A DNA stretch of 64,000 bases from Dugong dugon (taxonomy: Eukaryota; Chordata; Mammalia; Sirenia; Dugongidae), in contig CM057482.1 of the NCBI GenBank assembly GCA_030035585.1, positions 59,896,828 through 59,960,827 of the forward strand. The letters are read 5' to 3'. The notes under the pieces were generated by a model. It was not told the origin of the DNA, searched no databases, and worked only from the letters and a program-made list of their open reading frames with translations. The position numbers and the translations under genes were made by a program. Below, piece by piece: positions 47,357-58,568 of this stretch (the first letter of the stretch is position 1; each line of letters opens with the position of its first letter).

Positions 47357-48644
47357 TATTCTAAATCTTTGTTGTCATTTCAACAATGTTTACAGCTTTT
47401 TCACTAGGAGTAGATTCCATCTTAAGAAACCAGTTTCTTTGCTCATCCATAAGAAGTAACGCCTCATCTGTTAATGTTTTATCTTGAGATCACAACAATT
47501 CAGTCACATCTTCAGGCTCCACTTCTAATTCTAGTTCTCTTGCTATTTCCACCGTATCTGCAGTTACTTCCTCCACTGAAGTCTTGAACCTCTCAAAGTC
47601 ATCCATGAGGGTTGAAATCAACTTCTTCCAAATTCCTGTTGATGTTGATATTTTGACCTCCTCCTATGAATCATGAATATTCTTAATGGCATCTAGAATG
47701 GTGAATCCTTTCCAGAAGGTTTTCAATTTACTTTACCCAGATCCATCAGAGGAATCACTATGTATGGTAGCTATAGCCTTACAAAATCCATTTCTTAAAT
47801 AATAACACTTGAAAGTTGAAATTCCTCCTTGATCCATGGGCTGCAGAATGGATGGTGTATTAGCAAGCATGAAAACAACATTAATCTCCTTGTACATCTC
47901 CATAAGAGCTCTTGGGTGAACAGGTGCATTGTCAATGAGCAGTAATATTTTGAAAAGAATCTTTTTTTTCTGAGTAGTAGTTCTCAACAGTGAGCTTAAA
48001 ATATTCACTAAACCATGTTGTAAACAGGTGTGCTGTCATCCAGGCTTTGCTGTTCCATTTATAGAGCACAGGCAGAGTAGATTTAGCATAATTCTTAAGG
48101 GCCCTAGGATTTTGGGACTGGTAAATGAGCGTCGGCTTCAACTTAAAGTCACCAGCTGCTTTAGCCCCTACAAAAGAGTCAGCCTGTCCTTTGAAGCTTT
48201 GAAGCTAGGCATTGACTTCTCCTCTCTAGCTATGAAAGTCCTAGACGGCATCTTCTTCCAACATAAGGCTGTTTCATCTACACTGAAAATCTGTTGTTTA
48301 GTCACTTTCATCATTTATCTTAGCTAGATCTTCTGGATAACTTGCTGCAGCTTCTACATCAGCGCTTGCTGCTTCACCTTGCACTTTCATGTTATGGAGA
48401 TGGCTTCTTTCCTTAAACCTCATGAACCAACCTCTGCTAACTTCAAACTTTTCTTCTGCAGCTTCCTCACCTCTCTCAGCCTTCAGAGAACTGAAGAGAG
48501 TTAGGGCCTTGTTCTGGATTAAGTTTTGGCTTAAGGGAATGTGGCTGGCTTGATCTTCTATCCAGACCTCTAAAACTTTCTGCATATCAGCAATAAGCCT
48601 GTTTTGCTTTCTTATGATTCGTGTGTTCACTGGAGCAGCACTTT
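47357..48644 (-). pseudogene. Tigger1 transposase remnant, copy 2, middle part
   Basis: The minus-strand frame at 48298-48654 gives 118 codons ([24 protein letters not shown]) ending in the same premature stop as copy 1 (after AKINDESD). The DDE-domain pieces lie at 47733-48141 (LLIDNAP, PMDQGG), again with the same breaks. Between 47554 and 48548 the DNA is almost identical to 31737-32730 of copy 1 (2 substitutions and one A-run length change by hand count), while sequence on either side differs by about 5-11%. Confidence 0.9.
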
Positions 48645-49899
48645 CTTTTTTCATTGTACTTTAGGTGAAGGTTTACAGAACAAACAGTTTCTCATTGAAC
48701 AGTCAGTACACATATTGTTTTATGACATTGGTTATCAACCCCACGACATGTCGACACTCTCCGTTCTCAACCTAGCCAAACATATACCATTTCAAAAATT
48801 TCTGCTTGTACAGTTCAGTGACATCGCTTACATTCTTCCAGTTGTGCTGCTATTCTCACTATCCTTTTCCAAATTATTCCATCACCATTGTCTTCAACTC
48901 ACTGTCCCCTAGCTTCACATGAAAGCTTTTGAGATGCTGATGTCAGTTTGACCTCACATAGATAATTCTTCTCTTTTTTTTGTACTTTAGATGAAGGTTT
49001 ACAGAACAAAATAGTTTGTCATTAAACAGTACATATAGTGCCAATGACAATGGATAACAACACCACAACATGTCGACAGTGTCCTTACTCACCCTTGGGT
49101 TCCCTATCACCAGATTTCCTGTCCCCATCTGCCTTCTAGTCCTTGTCCCTGGACTGCTGTGCCTCATTAGTCCTGTTTTGTTTTATGGGGCTGTCCAATC
49201 CCTGGCTGAACGGTGATCCTAGGGAGTGACTTCACCACTGAGCTAAAAGGGTGTCCGGAGGCCATACTCTCGGGGTTTCTCCAATCTCTGTCAGGCCAGT
49301 AAATCTGGTCTTTTCTGTGTGTGTTAGAATTTTGTTCTACATCCTTTTCCAGCTTTGTCTAGAACCCTCTGTTGTGATCTTGGTGACAGCAGTCAGTGAT
49401 GGTAGCACCATCTAGCTGTACTGGACTCAGTCTGGTGGAGGCCTTGGTAGCTGCGGTCCATTAGTCCTTCGGACTAATCTTTTCCTTGTATCCTGTTCTC
49501 TTCATTCTCCCTTGCTCCTAAGGGGTGATACCAGTGGAGTATCTTAGATGCCTGCTCACAGGCTTTTAAGACCCCAGACGCTACTCACCAAGGTAGAATG
49601 TAGAACATTGTCTTTATAAACTGTGTTATGCCAATTGAGCTAGATGTTCCCCGAGACCATGGTCCCCACAGCCCTCTGCCCAGCAATTCAGTCCCTCAGG
49701 GAGTTCGGATGTGTCTACGGAGCTTCCATGACCTTTCCTTGTGCAAGTTGTGCTGGCTTCCCCAGTATTGTATACTGTCTTCACCTTCACCAAAGTTACC
49801 ACTTATCTATTATCTGTTTAGTATTTCCCCTCCTACCCCTCTCATCCCTCGTAACCAACAAAGATTGTTACTATTTGTGTGCAAAATTTTTCATGAGTT
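48645..49899 (-). repeat. L1 G 3' UTR with doubled tail
   Basis: A segment of about 90 bp, read on the minus strand as '...tgttctgtaaaccttcacctaaagtac', occurs at about 48652-48760. It occurs again at about 48982-49090, with an intervening 220 bp. The same doubled arrangement is seen in L1 C (13080-13376). The 'cttttaagaccccagacg' block at 49564 is the common L1 3' UTR marker of this genome. Confidence 0.75.
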
Positions 49900-52800
49900 T
49901 TTACAATAGAGGTCTCATGCAAAATTTGTCCTTTTGTGATTGACTTATTTCACTCAGCATACTGTCCTCCAGTTTCGTCCATGTTATGACATGCTTCACA
50001 GATTCATCATTGTTCTTTATCATTGCATAATACTCCATTGTGTGTTATGTGCCATAATTTGTTTATCCATTGATCTGTTGATGGGCGTCTAGGTTGTTTC
50101 CATCTTTTTGCTATTGTGAACAACGCTTCAGTGAACATGGGTGTGCATATGTCTATTTGTGTGATGGTTCTTCTTTCTGTAGGATATATTCCTAGGAGTG
50201 GGATTGCTGGATCCAATGGTATGTCTATTTCTAGCTTTCTGAGGAAGCGCCATATCATTTTTCAAAATGGTTGTATCATTATGCATTCCCACCAGCAGTG
50301 CATGAGAGTTCTGATCTCCCCACAGCCTCTCCAACATTTGTTATTTCCAGCGTTTTCAATTCATGTCAGTAATGCTGGGGTGAGATGGTATCTCACTGTG
50401 ATTTTAATTTGCAATTCTCTAATGGCTAGTGACCGCGAGCATTTCCTCATGTGTCTGTTGGCCGCTTGTATGTCTTCTTTAGTGAAGTGTTTGTTCATTT
50501 CCTTTCCCCAGTTTTTAGTTGGATTATTCATCTTTTTGTTGTAGAGGTGTTGGATTTTCTTGTAGTTCATAGAGATTAGACCTTTGTCTGACTTGTAATG
50601 TCCAAAATTTTTTAACTGTCTGTAGGTTCCCTTTTTACTCATTTGGTGAAGTCTTTTGAAGAGCATAGGTGTTTGATTTCGAGAAGATCCCAGTTATCTA
50701 GCTTATCTTCTGGAGTTTGTGTGTTGTTGGTTATGGTTTGTATCCTGTTAATGCCATGTAGTAGGGCCTCTAGCATTCATCCCATTTTTTGTTCTAGGAA
50801 CTTTATAGTTTTTGGCTTTATATTTAGGTCTTTGATCCATTTTGAATTAGTTTTTGTGTATGGTGTGTGTATGGGTCCTGCTTCATAATTTTGCAGATGG
50901 ATATCCAGTTTTGCCAGCACCATTTGTTAAAAAGATTGTCTTTTACCTATCTGATGGACTTTGGGCCCTTGTCGAAGATCAGGTTACCGTAGGTGGATGG
51001 ATTTACATCTGGGTTCTCAATTCTTTTCCATTGGTCAATGTATCTGTCGTTGTACCAGTACCAGGCTGTTTTGACTACAATAGTTGTACAGTAGGTTGTG
51101 AGGTCAGGTAGTGTGAGTCCTCCAACTTTATTCTTCTTCTTCAGTAGTGTTTTAATTATTCGGGGCTTCTTCCCTTTCCATATAAAGTTAATGATCAGTT
51201 TTTCCACCTCTTCAAAGAATGTTGTTGCTATTTGGATTGGGTCTGCATTGTATTTGTAAATTGCTTTAGATAGAATTGTCATTTTCACTGTGTTCAGTCT
51301 ACCTATCCATGAGCATGGTATGTTTTTCCATTTATGAAGATCCCTTTGGGTTTCTTGCAGTAGTGTTTCGTAGTTTTCTTTGTATAGGTCTTCTGTATCC
51401 CTGGTTACATTTATTCCTAAGTATTTTGTTTTTTTTAGGGGCTATGATAAATGGTATTGTTTTCCTTATTTCCTTTTCATTGTTCTCTTTATCAATGTAT
51501 AGGAATCCAACTGATTTTTGCATGTTTATCTTGTATCCTGCTACTCTGCTGAAACTTTCTTTTAGTTCCAGTAGTTTTCTCATGGAGTTTTAGGGTTTTC
51601 TATGTATAGTATCATATCATCCGCAAACAGGGATAGTTTAGTTTCTTCATTACCAACTTGGATGTCCTTTATTTCTTTTTCTTGCCTTATTGCTCTAGCT
51701 AGAACTTGCAGCACAATGTTAAATATGAGTGGTGATAAACAGAACCTTGTCTTGTTCCTATTCTAAAGGGGAATGTTTTCAACTTCTCTCCATTAAGAAT
51801 GATTTTGGCTGTTGGTTTTGCATAGATGCCTTTTATTATGCTGAGAAATTTCCCTTCTATACCTATTTTATTGAGAGTTTTTATCAGGAATGTGTGTTGG
51901 ACTTTGTCGAATGTCTTTACTGTGTCAATTGAGATGATCATGTGATTCTTTTCTTTCCTTTTATTTATGTGGTGGATTACATTGATTAATTTTCTAATCT
52001 GGAACCATAGTTGCATACCTGCTATGAATCCTACTTGGTCGTGGTGTATTTTTTTTTATATATAATGCTGAATTCTATTGGCTAAAATTTTGTTGAGAAT
52101 TTTTGCATCTATATTCATGAGAGATATTGGTCTGTAGTTCTTTTTGTGGCATCTTTGCCTGGTTCTGGTATCAGGGATATGCTGGCTTCCTAGAATGAAT
52201 TTGGAAGTGTTGCTTCCTTATCTATATTCTGATAGTTTGAGGTTTGAGTAGTACTGGTACAAGCTCTTCTCTGAAAGTCTGGTAGAATTCTCCAGTGAAG
52301 CCATTTGGGTCAGGGTTTTTTTTTTGTCAGGAGTTTTTTTTTTAATTACCTTTTCAATCTCTTCTCTTGTTATGGGTCTGTTCAGATTTTCAACATCATT
52401 TTGTGATAGTTTGGGTAGGTAGTGTGTTTCTAGAAATTTATCCATTTCCTCTAGGTTTTCAAATTTGTTGGAGTATAGTTTTTCATAATACTGTTATGAT
52501 CCTTTTTATTTCATTTGGGTTTGTTGTAATGTCCCCCATTTCTATTCTTATTTGGGTTATTTGCTTCCTCTCCTGTTTTTATTTTGTCAGTCTGGCCAGT
52601 GGTTTCTCGATTTTGTTGATTCTTTAAGAACATCTTTGTTTTTGCTGTTCTCTATTTGTTTGAGTTGTGTAGTTAACGTTTTGCTTTGTCCCTTTTTTCT
52701 TTTTTATGTGTGCATCTTTTGCTATAAATTGTCCTCTGAGGACTGCCTTTGGTGTTTCCCAAAGGTTTTGGTATGATGTGTTTTCATTCTCGTTCGATTC

Positions 52801-53635
52801 TAGGAATTTTTTGATTCCATCTCTGATCTCTTCTATTACCCAGTGGTTTTTAAGCAGGGTGTTATTCAGTTTCCATGTAATTGATTTTTTCCCTTGCTGT
52901 TTCTGTTGTTAATGTCTACCTTGACGGCCTTGTGGTCAGAGAAGATACTTTGTATTATCTCAGTGTTTTGAATCTTGTTGAGGATTGTTCTGTGGCCTAA
53001 GATGTGGTCTATTCTGGAGAACGTTCCATGCCCATTGGAACATAATGTGTTCTTTTCAGCTGTAGGGTAGAGTGTTCTATATATGTCTATGAGGTCAAAT
53101 TGGCTGATTGTGCCCTTTAGATCTTCTGTATCTTTGCTGAGTTTCTTTTTAAATGTTCTGTCCTTTACTGAGAGTAGAGTGTTGAAGTTTCCTACTATTA
53201 TTGTGGAGCTGTCAATGTCTATTTCAGCGCTTTTAGAGTTTGCTTTATGTATTTTGGAGCCATCATTGGGTCCGCAGATGTTTATTAGGGTTATGTCTTC
53301 ATAATAGATCATCCTCTTAATCATTATATGGCATCCTTCTTTGTCTTTTATGGTGGATTTTGTTTCGAAGTGTATGTTATCTGAGATTAGTACTGCCACT
53401 CCTGCTCTTCTTTGGTAGTTATTTGCTTGATATATATTTTTCCAACCTTTGATTTTTAATAAATTTACGTCTTTGTTTCTAAGGTGTGTCTCTTGTAGAC
53501 AGCATATTGATGGATCTTGTTTTTTAATCCTTCTGTCACTCTCCATCTCTTTATGGGTGCATTTACCCATTTACATTCAGTGTAATTATTGATAGGTGTG
53601 AGTTTATTGCTGTCATTTTGTAGTGCTTTTTTTTG
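49900..53635 (-). pseudogene. L1 ORF2 remnant of L1 G
   Basis: The endonuclease begins near 53630 and is open for 234 codons at 52866-53570 (CLQETHL, FSRIDHILGH, FSDHKAV). The YAPND box reads ICGPND and the GDFN box reads GNFN, so both lose a catalytic residue. RT: 51699-52016 ([15 protein letters not shown], first Asp kept). The FADD box near 51620 looks intact. Thumb and C-terminal parts are at 51332-51583, 50947-51288, 50361-50666 and 50007-50258 ([12 protein letters not shown]) in shifted frames. The gene is dead. Confidence 0.88.
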
Positions 53636-54018
53636 TGTGTGATTCTGACGTTTTCTTTGTTCCTCTTATTCTCCTGTGCTGAATTCCTTTCGTTTGTGGA
53701 TTTTTTTTTTGATTTCTTGTTTCTGTAGGTTTTGTTTTTACTGAGATTTTTTTGTTTTTCCTCTTTATTTTTATAAGTAGGTTTGTCAACTTTCTTTGTG
53801 GTTACCTTGAAATTTACCCTTATCTTTCTAAGTTTGAAGCAGTCTCCATTAGAAGTTTCTATACCTACACTGTTTATTCTCTCTTCTATTGTTCGATGTT
53901 GTTGTCATTTACAGATTAACTGTTCTCATTCCCTGTTGTATTTCTTTTTTGTTTGGATAGTCCTTGAGAGTTCATTTCCTAGATTGGTATCTGGCTAGTA
54001 CGACCCTGTGTCCTAGAT

Positions 54019-55076
54019 TCAGCCTGTGAGCTGAAGTTGTTTGTTCTCAGATTGAAGGACTCCCTTTAATAATTCTTGTAAATTTGGTTTGGTTTTTACA
54101 TATTCCCTTAATTTCTGTTTATCTGGAAATGTCTTAATTTCACCATCATATTTGAATGAGAGTTTTGCAAAGTATGTTATTCTTGGCTGGCAATTTTTTT
54201 CTTTCAAGGTTTTATGTATGTCATCCCATTGCCTTCTTGCTTGCATGGTTTCTGCCAAATAATGTGAGCTTAGTCTTATTCTTTCTTCTCCATTACGTGA
54301 CTCTTTGTTTTTCTTGAGCTGCTCTCAGGATTCCTTGTTTGTATTTGTTTTTTGTGAGTGTGATTATGATATGCCTTGGTGAGTTTCTTTTGGGGTCTAT
54401 CCTATATGGGGTTCTCTGTGTTTCTTGGATGGCCAACTTTTCATCTTTCATAAAATTGGGGAAGTTTTCTGTCAGCAGTTCTTCAATGATCCTCTCTGTG
54501 TTTTCTTCTTTCTCCCCCTGTTCTGGAACTCAAATCACTTGAAAATTTTTGCTTTTGATTGTTTCCCACGATTCTCAGGGCCTCTTCATTTTTATTTGTT
54601 CTTTTTTCTGAGTTTTCCTCAAACAGATTGTATCCAAGTGTTTGTCTTCAACTCATCCTGTCTTCCACTGTTTCAGATCTGCTCTTCAGCCCTTCTATGA
54701 CCACTGTCCATTTCTGAAATCTTCTTGTTCAACTTTTGGATTTCTAATTGTTGTTTTTGTATGATTTTTAGTTATTAATTTATTTTGGCACTTTGTTCTT
54801 GCATTATTGTCTTGAATTCTTCCATTTTTTGTCTGTATTTTCTATAAATTTGTCTGCCTTTTCCATGAATTTGTCTATTTTTTCCTCATTTTTGTCTGCT
54901 TTCTGCTTCAACTCTTGGATAGCTCTGAATATCAGCGATTTGAATTCCCTATGATGTTGTTCTAGTGCCTTTTCTTCTACTGGAAAGTCATCTGGTGTTT
55001 TATTTTGGACCCATACTGGAACCATCCTGTCCTGTTTTTGTAAATGCGTTGATATTGTCTGCTGTCTTTGGGGCAT
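54019..55076 (-). pseudogene. L1 ORF1 remnant of L1 G
   Basis: It starts MPQRQQTISTHLQKQ at 55076, open to 54804 (NKTPDDFPVEEKALEQ, coiled coil ELKQKADKNEEKIDKF), then frameshifts. RRM text lies near 54300-54560 and the C-terminal part at 54019-54258 (YDGEIKTFPDKQKLREY, LKGVLQSE). The close match to the ORF1 of L1 A and clear difference from L1 B and L1 D support two L1 lineages. Confidence 0.85.
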
Positions 55077-56706
55077 TCTGTATTGTTTTCATTTATTCAT
55101 TGTACATTTGTTTGTTTCGTCCTGCTTTTTTGTTTTATTTGGCTATGAGCAGGCAGGCTGTGTGTTCTTTGTTGTTTGCTCGTCTGTAGGCACGATATTT
55201 TTCACCTTCTTCTCCAATTGGCAGGGTCAGTCGCTCAGATATGGTACAGCAGGGCAGGTCTAACTGAAGAGGAGTTGCTGGGATGTGTTGTTTTTGGCAC
55301 TCACTACAGCCACCAGGGCGGGTCAGTATTCAGTGCAGGGTAGACGTTGGTAGGCCATGCCTGTGCTGCTTGGTGGTGTTATGTTAAGTGCATGGTGCAG
55401 GTCGGTAGGATGGAGGGTGGAGATTGTGCTGTGTGGAGCTAAGATGGCATGGGAGAGAGGAGACAGGAACAGGAGCCAAAAACATACAAACAAAAAAGAG
55501 TGCTAGGGGAGCTTGCTGTTGGAGTGGAGAGATGAGAGACTATGAAATGGAGAAAAACAAAAAGCGGAAGAAGAAGAAAAAAGACAAGAGAAGAAAATAA
55601 TGAATAAATGAAAATTAGAAGGAAAAAGAAAAGCAAACCTCCCAGGGATCCCACCGGTGTGGCTACGAGGTCTGGGGAAGTTGTTCCCAGGTGTTGAAGT
55701 ACAGCCTGGCTAAAAGGCATAGAGGTGTCACTCAGTGTCAGGTATTCAGGGGACAGGAAGAGAAGGAAGGTATAGAAAGACAAGAAACTGAGTAATGAAG
55801 AAAGACAAAAAGGGAAAAGAGGGAAAAGAAAACAAACAAACAAAAAGAACAAGAACTGCCCCCCAAAAAACAGAACCCCCCCCAAAAAAAAACAAGAAAA
55901 AAGAAATGCTCTCAGGGATCCCTCTGCGCATCTGCACAAACTGAGGGGGTAGGTCCCAAGCTGTGCAGTACTGCCCAGCTAGAACAGGCTCCCAATTCAA
56001 GAAAAGAAAAAGAAAACAAACATTCAAAACAAAGGGGAAAAAAGCTCCAGGATCCCACCAGTATGGCAGCATGGGCCAGGAAAAAGTCTTATATTCCAGC
56101 GACATTTCACAGCCTTTCAGGAAGAAGCAAAGATCACGCCCAGAGCCAGGTATTGGAGAGAAAGGAGGGGGAGGTGGTGAGAGGTAAGGAAGAAATCTAA
56201 AGAAGCGGAAAAAAGCAACACCAGCAGCCAACAAATGGCACTTAGGGAGCTGGCCAGTGAAGGCGGGTGGAATCCAAGCAGCACTGGGGTGAAGCTGGTG
56301 CTTCCCGATCAAGAGACTGTGGCCACAGGAAGCAGAGGAGGCCGAGTGGGAGTGAAGAAGGGTGGGGGTGGAAAGCGTATATAGCTGGTTACTGGTTGTT
56401 CCGTCTCCTGCTGGAAGCTTCGTGAAGCTGCTCTCTCGTACCCCCGTTTGCTGGTCTCTGATAGGAGTCCAAGATGGCGGGTCCATGCTGTGTTACCTGA
56501 TGGGGACCTCTGCATGTATCTCTCCTCGCTGTCTGTTCTCTGTCAGTTTCTTATTCCATTCAGTGCTTGGCTGAGTTCTTTATCTCTTTATTTGATGCTT
56601 AGGGTTTCAGGATTACCATTTTCTCTGTTTGGCTTAGTTTTTCAGATCTTTGCTGTGGAGCGACAGCATGATGCTTCTGCCTATAGCGCCACGTTGCCTG
56701 GAAGTC
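55077..56706 (-). promoter_or_regulatory. L1 G 5' UTR
   Basis: The leader of L1 G. On the plus strand it contains A/G-rich runs (55545-55640, 55790-55900, 55997-56045) separated by repeats of a 'cagggatccca/ctcccag' theme at about 55640, 55910 and 56045. This gives two to three imperfect copies of a 130-400 bp unit with homopurine arms. The 246-codon frame at 55746-56486 is low-complexity (F/S/P/L) and runs through these repeats, so I do not treat it as a gene. Confidence 0.6.
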
Positions 56707-57078
56707 TGGAGCAGCACTTTTGATTTCTTTCAAGAACTTTTCCTTTGCATTCACAATTTGAATAACTGTTCGGCTCAAGAGGCCTAGCTTTCGGCCTATC
56801 TTGACTTCTGACACGCCTTCATCACTGAGCTTAATCTTTTCTAGCTTTTGATTTGAAGTGAGAGATGTGCAAGTCTTCCTTTCACTTGAACACTTAGAGG
56901 CCATGGTAGGGTTATTAATTGGCCTGATTTCAATATTGTCACGTCTCAGGGTCAGGGAAGTCTGAGATGGAGAGAAATGGGGAAACGGCTGGTGGATGGA
57001 GCTGTCAGAATACACACAACATTTATCGATTAAATTCACGGTCTTGTATGTGCATGGTTCATGGCACCCCCAAAACAA
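56599..57078 (-). pseudogene. Tigger1 transposase N-terminus, copy 2 (joined to L1 G 5' end by chance)
   Basis: A minus-strand frame of 159 codons. The transposase part starts at 56902 ([14 protein letters not shown]), continues through the first HTH ([21 protein letters not shown]) and is cut at about 56707 by L1 G. The last codons, below 56707, are L1 5' UTR sequence. It differs from copy 1 (31457-31655) by about 11% at the DNA level. Confidence 0.85.
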
Positions 57079-57311
57079 TTACAACAGTAACATCAAAGAG
57101 CACTGATAATGGATGACCATAACAGAGCTATTAACAGTTAAAAAGTTTGAAATATTGAAGAATTACCAAAATGTGAGAGAGAGACACGAAGTGACCACAT
57201 GCTATTAGAAAAATGGAACGTATAAACTTGCTCAAGTCAGGGTTGCCAGAAACCTTTGATTTGTAAAAAATGCAGTAACTGCGAAATGCAATAAAATGAG
57301 GTATGCCTGTA

Positions 57312-57620
57312 TTAACTCTGAGATCCTCCTCCCCGCCTGTCTCTTCCATTTGCCCTCCCCCCAACGCTGCATCCTGATGCTCACATACTGCCCCTTTTGC
57401 CTCCCCTCAGGCCTCCTCCCCCAGACCTTCTTGCCTCCTTTCTCAGGCCTCCATTGCCTCTCATTCTTGCGGCCTCCTCGCCTCTCCTTACCTTTCTCAC
57501 CCATCATACCCCTCCCCCACCTGCTCACCTCTCAGTCTCTACCTCCCCTAGCAGCCTCCACACCCCAGCCTCCTACCTTATTCAAAACGAAGACCCCTTG
57601 CTCTTAGGTTTAAAACCTCA
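57312..57620. repeat. Pyrimidine-rich (C/T) tract between Tigger1 and the CpG island
   Basis: About 300 bp are dominated by C and T on the plus strand (for example 57400-57440, 57475-57500, 57505-57560), with few purines. It starts immediately after the Tigger1 TA and leads into the NIPA1 promoter region. The 98- and 103-codon frames over it are compositional artefacts. Confidence 0.7.
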
Positions 57621-57920
57621 GATTTCAGAAACCCAGCCCAGCCCCAGCGTCTGGAAGTCCACCTTTGCTTCCTTCTCTCCACTTTAGATATTTTCCAGTT
57701 TGATGGTTAAAATCTGAGATAAGCTCCTGACTGCAAGGATTCGTGCCTCTGCCGGTGGTCGGCGACTCCAGGTTAGGGGCCTGCCTGGCCCCGGTCAATC
57801 CCCTACCCCATGGAGCTCCATCCCCTGCCTCCTCCCACCCCTGGTCCCGTGGAGCCCCGAGTCTTCCCAGTCCCTTTGTCCGGCGGTGCCCCGAGTCACC
57901 CCCGCCCCGCGGACGCGTAG

Positions 57921-58568
<648 letters not shown>

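Larger units (their letters stand above)
48645..56706 (-). mobile_element. L1 LINE G, full length, minus strand, 14-bp target duplication
   Basis: From right to left: 5' UTR (56706-55077), ORF1 remnant (55076-54019), ORF2 remnant (about 53635-49900), 3' UTR with a doubled tail, and a short T-run at 48646-48651. It is inserted in Tigger1 copy 2. The exact repeat tggagcagcacttt at 48631-48644 and 56707-56720 is the target duplication. At 8.06 kb it is the longest L1 here and the only complete one of its lineage; L1 A and L1 C are relatives. Confidence 0.93.
38766..57309 (-). mobile_element. Tigger1 DNA transposon, copy 2, split by nested insertions
   Basis: Pieces at 38766-39263, 47352-48644 and 56721-57309 together make about 2.37 kb, the full Tigger1 length, in inverted orientation to copy 1. 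Terminal repeats are present at both ends ('cagtataccttggagatatt' at 38766; 'gaggtatgcctg' ending 57309) and are flanked by TA (38764-38765 and 57310-57311). The insertions are an LTR at 39264-47351 with a 5-bp duplication (itself holding an L1) and an L1 at 48645-56706 with a 14-bp duplication. Its outer right end lies 0.75 kb upstream of the NIPA1 start codon. Confidence 0.93.

Noticed and set aside
55746-56486. 246-codon minus-strand frame in the L1 G leader
   Set aside because: It is low complexity (F, S, P, L), runs through homopurine repeats and a non-coding L1 5' UTR, and is not maintained in the related leader at 4869-6521.
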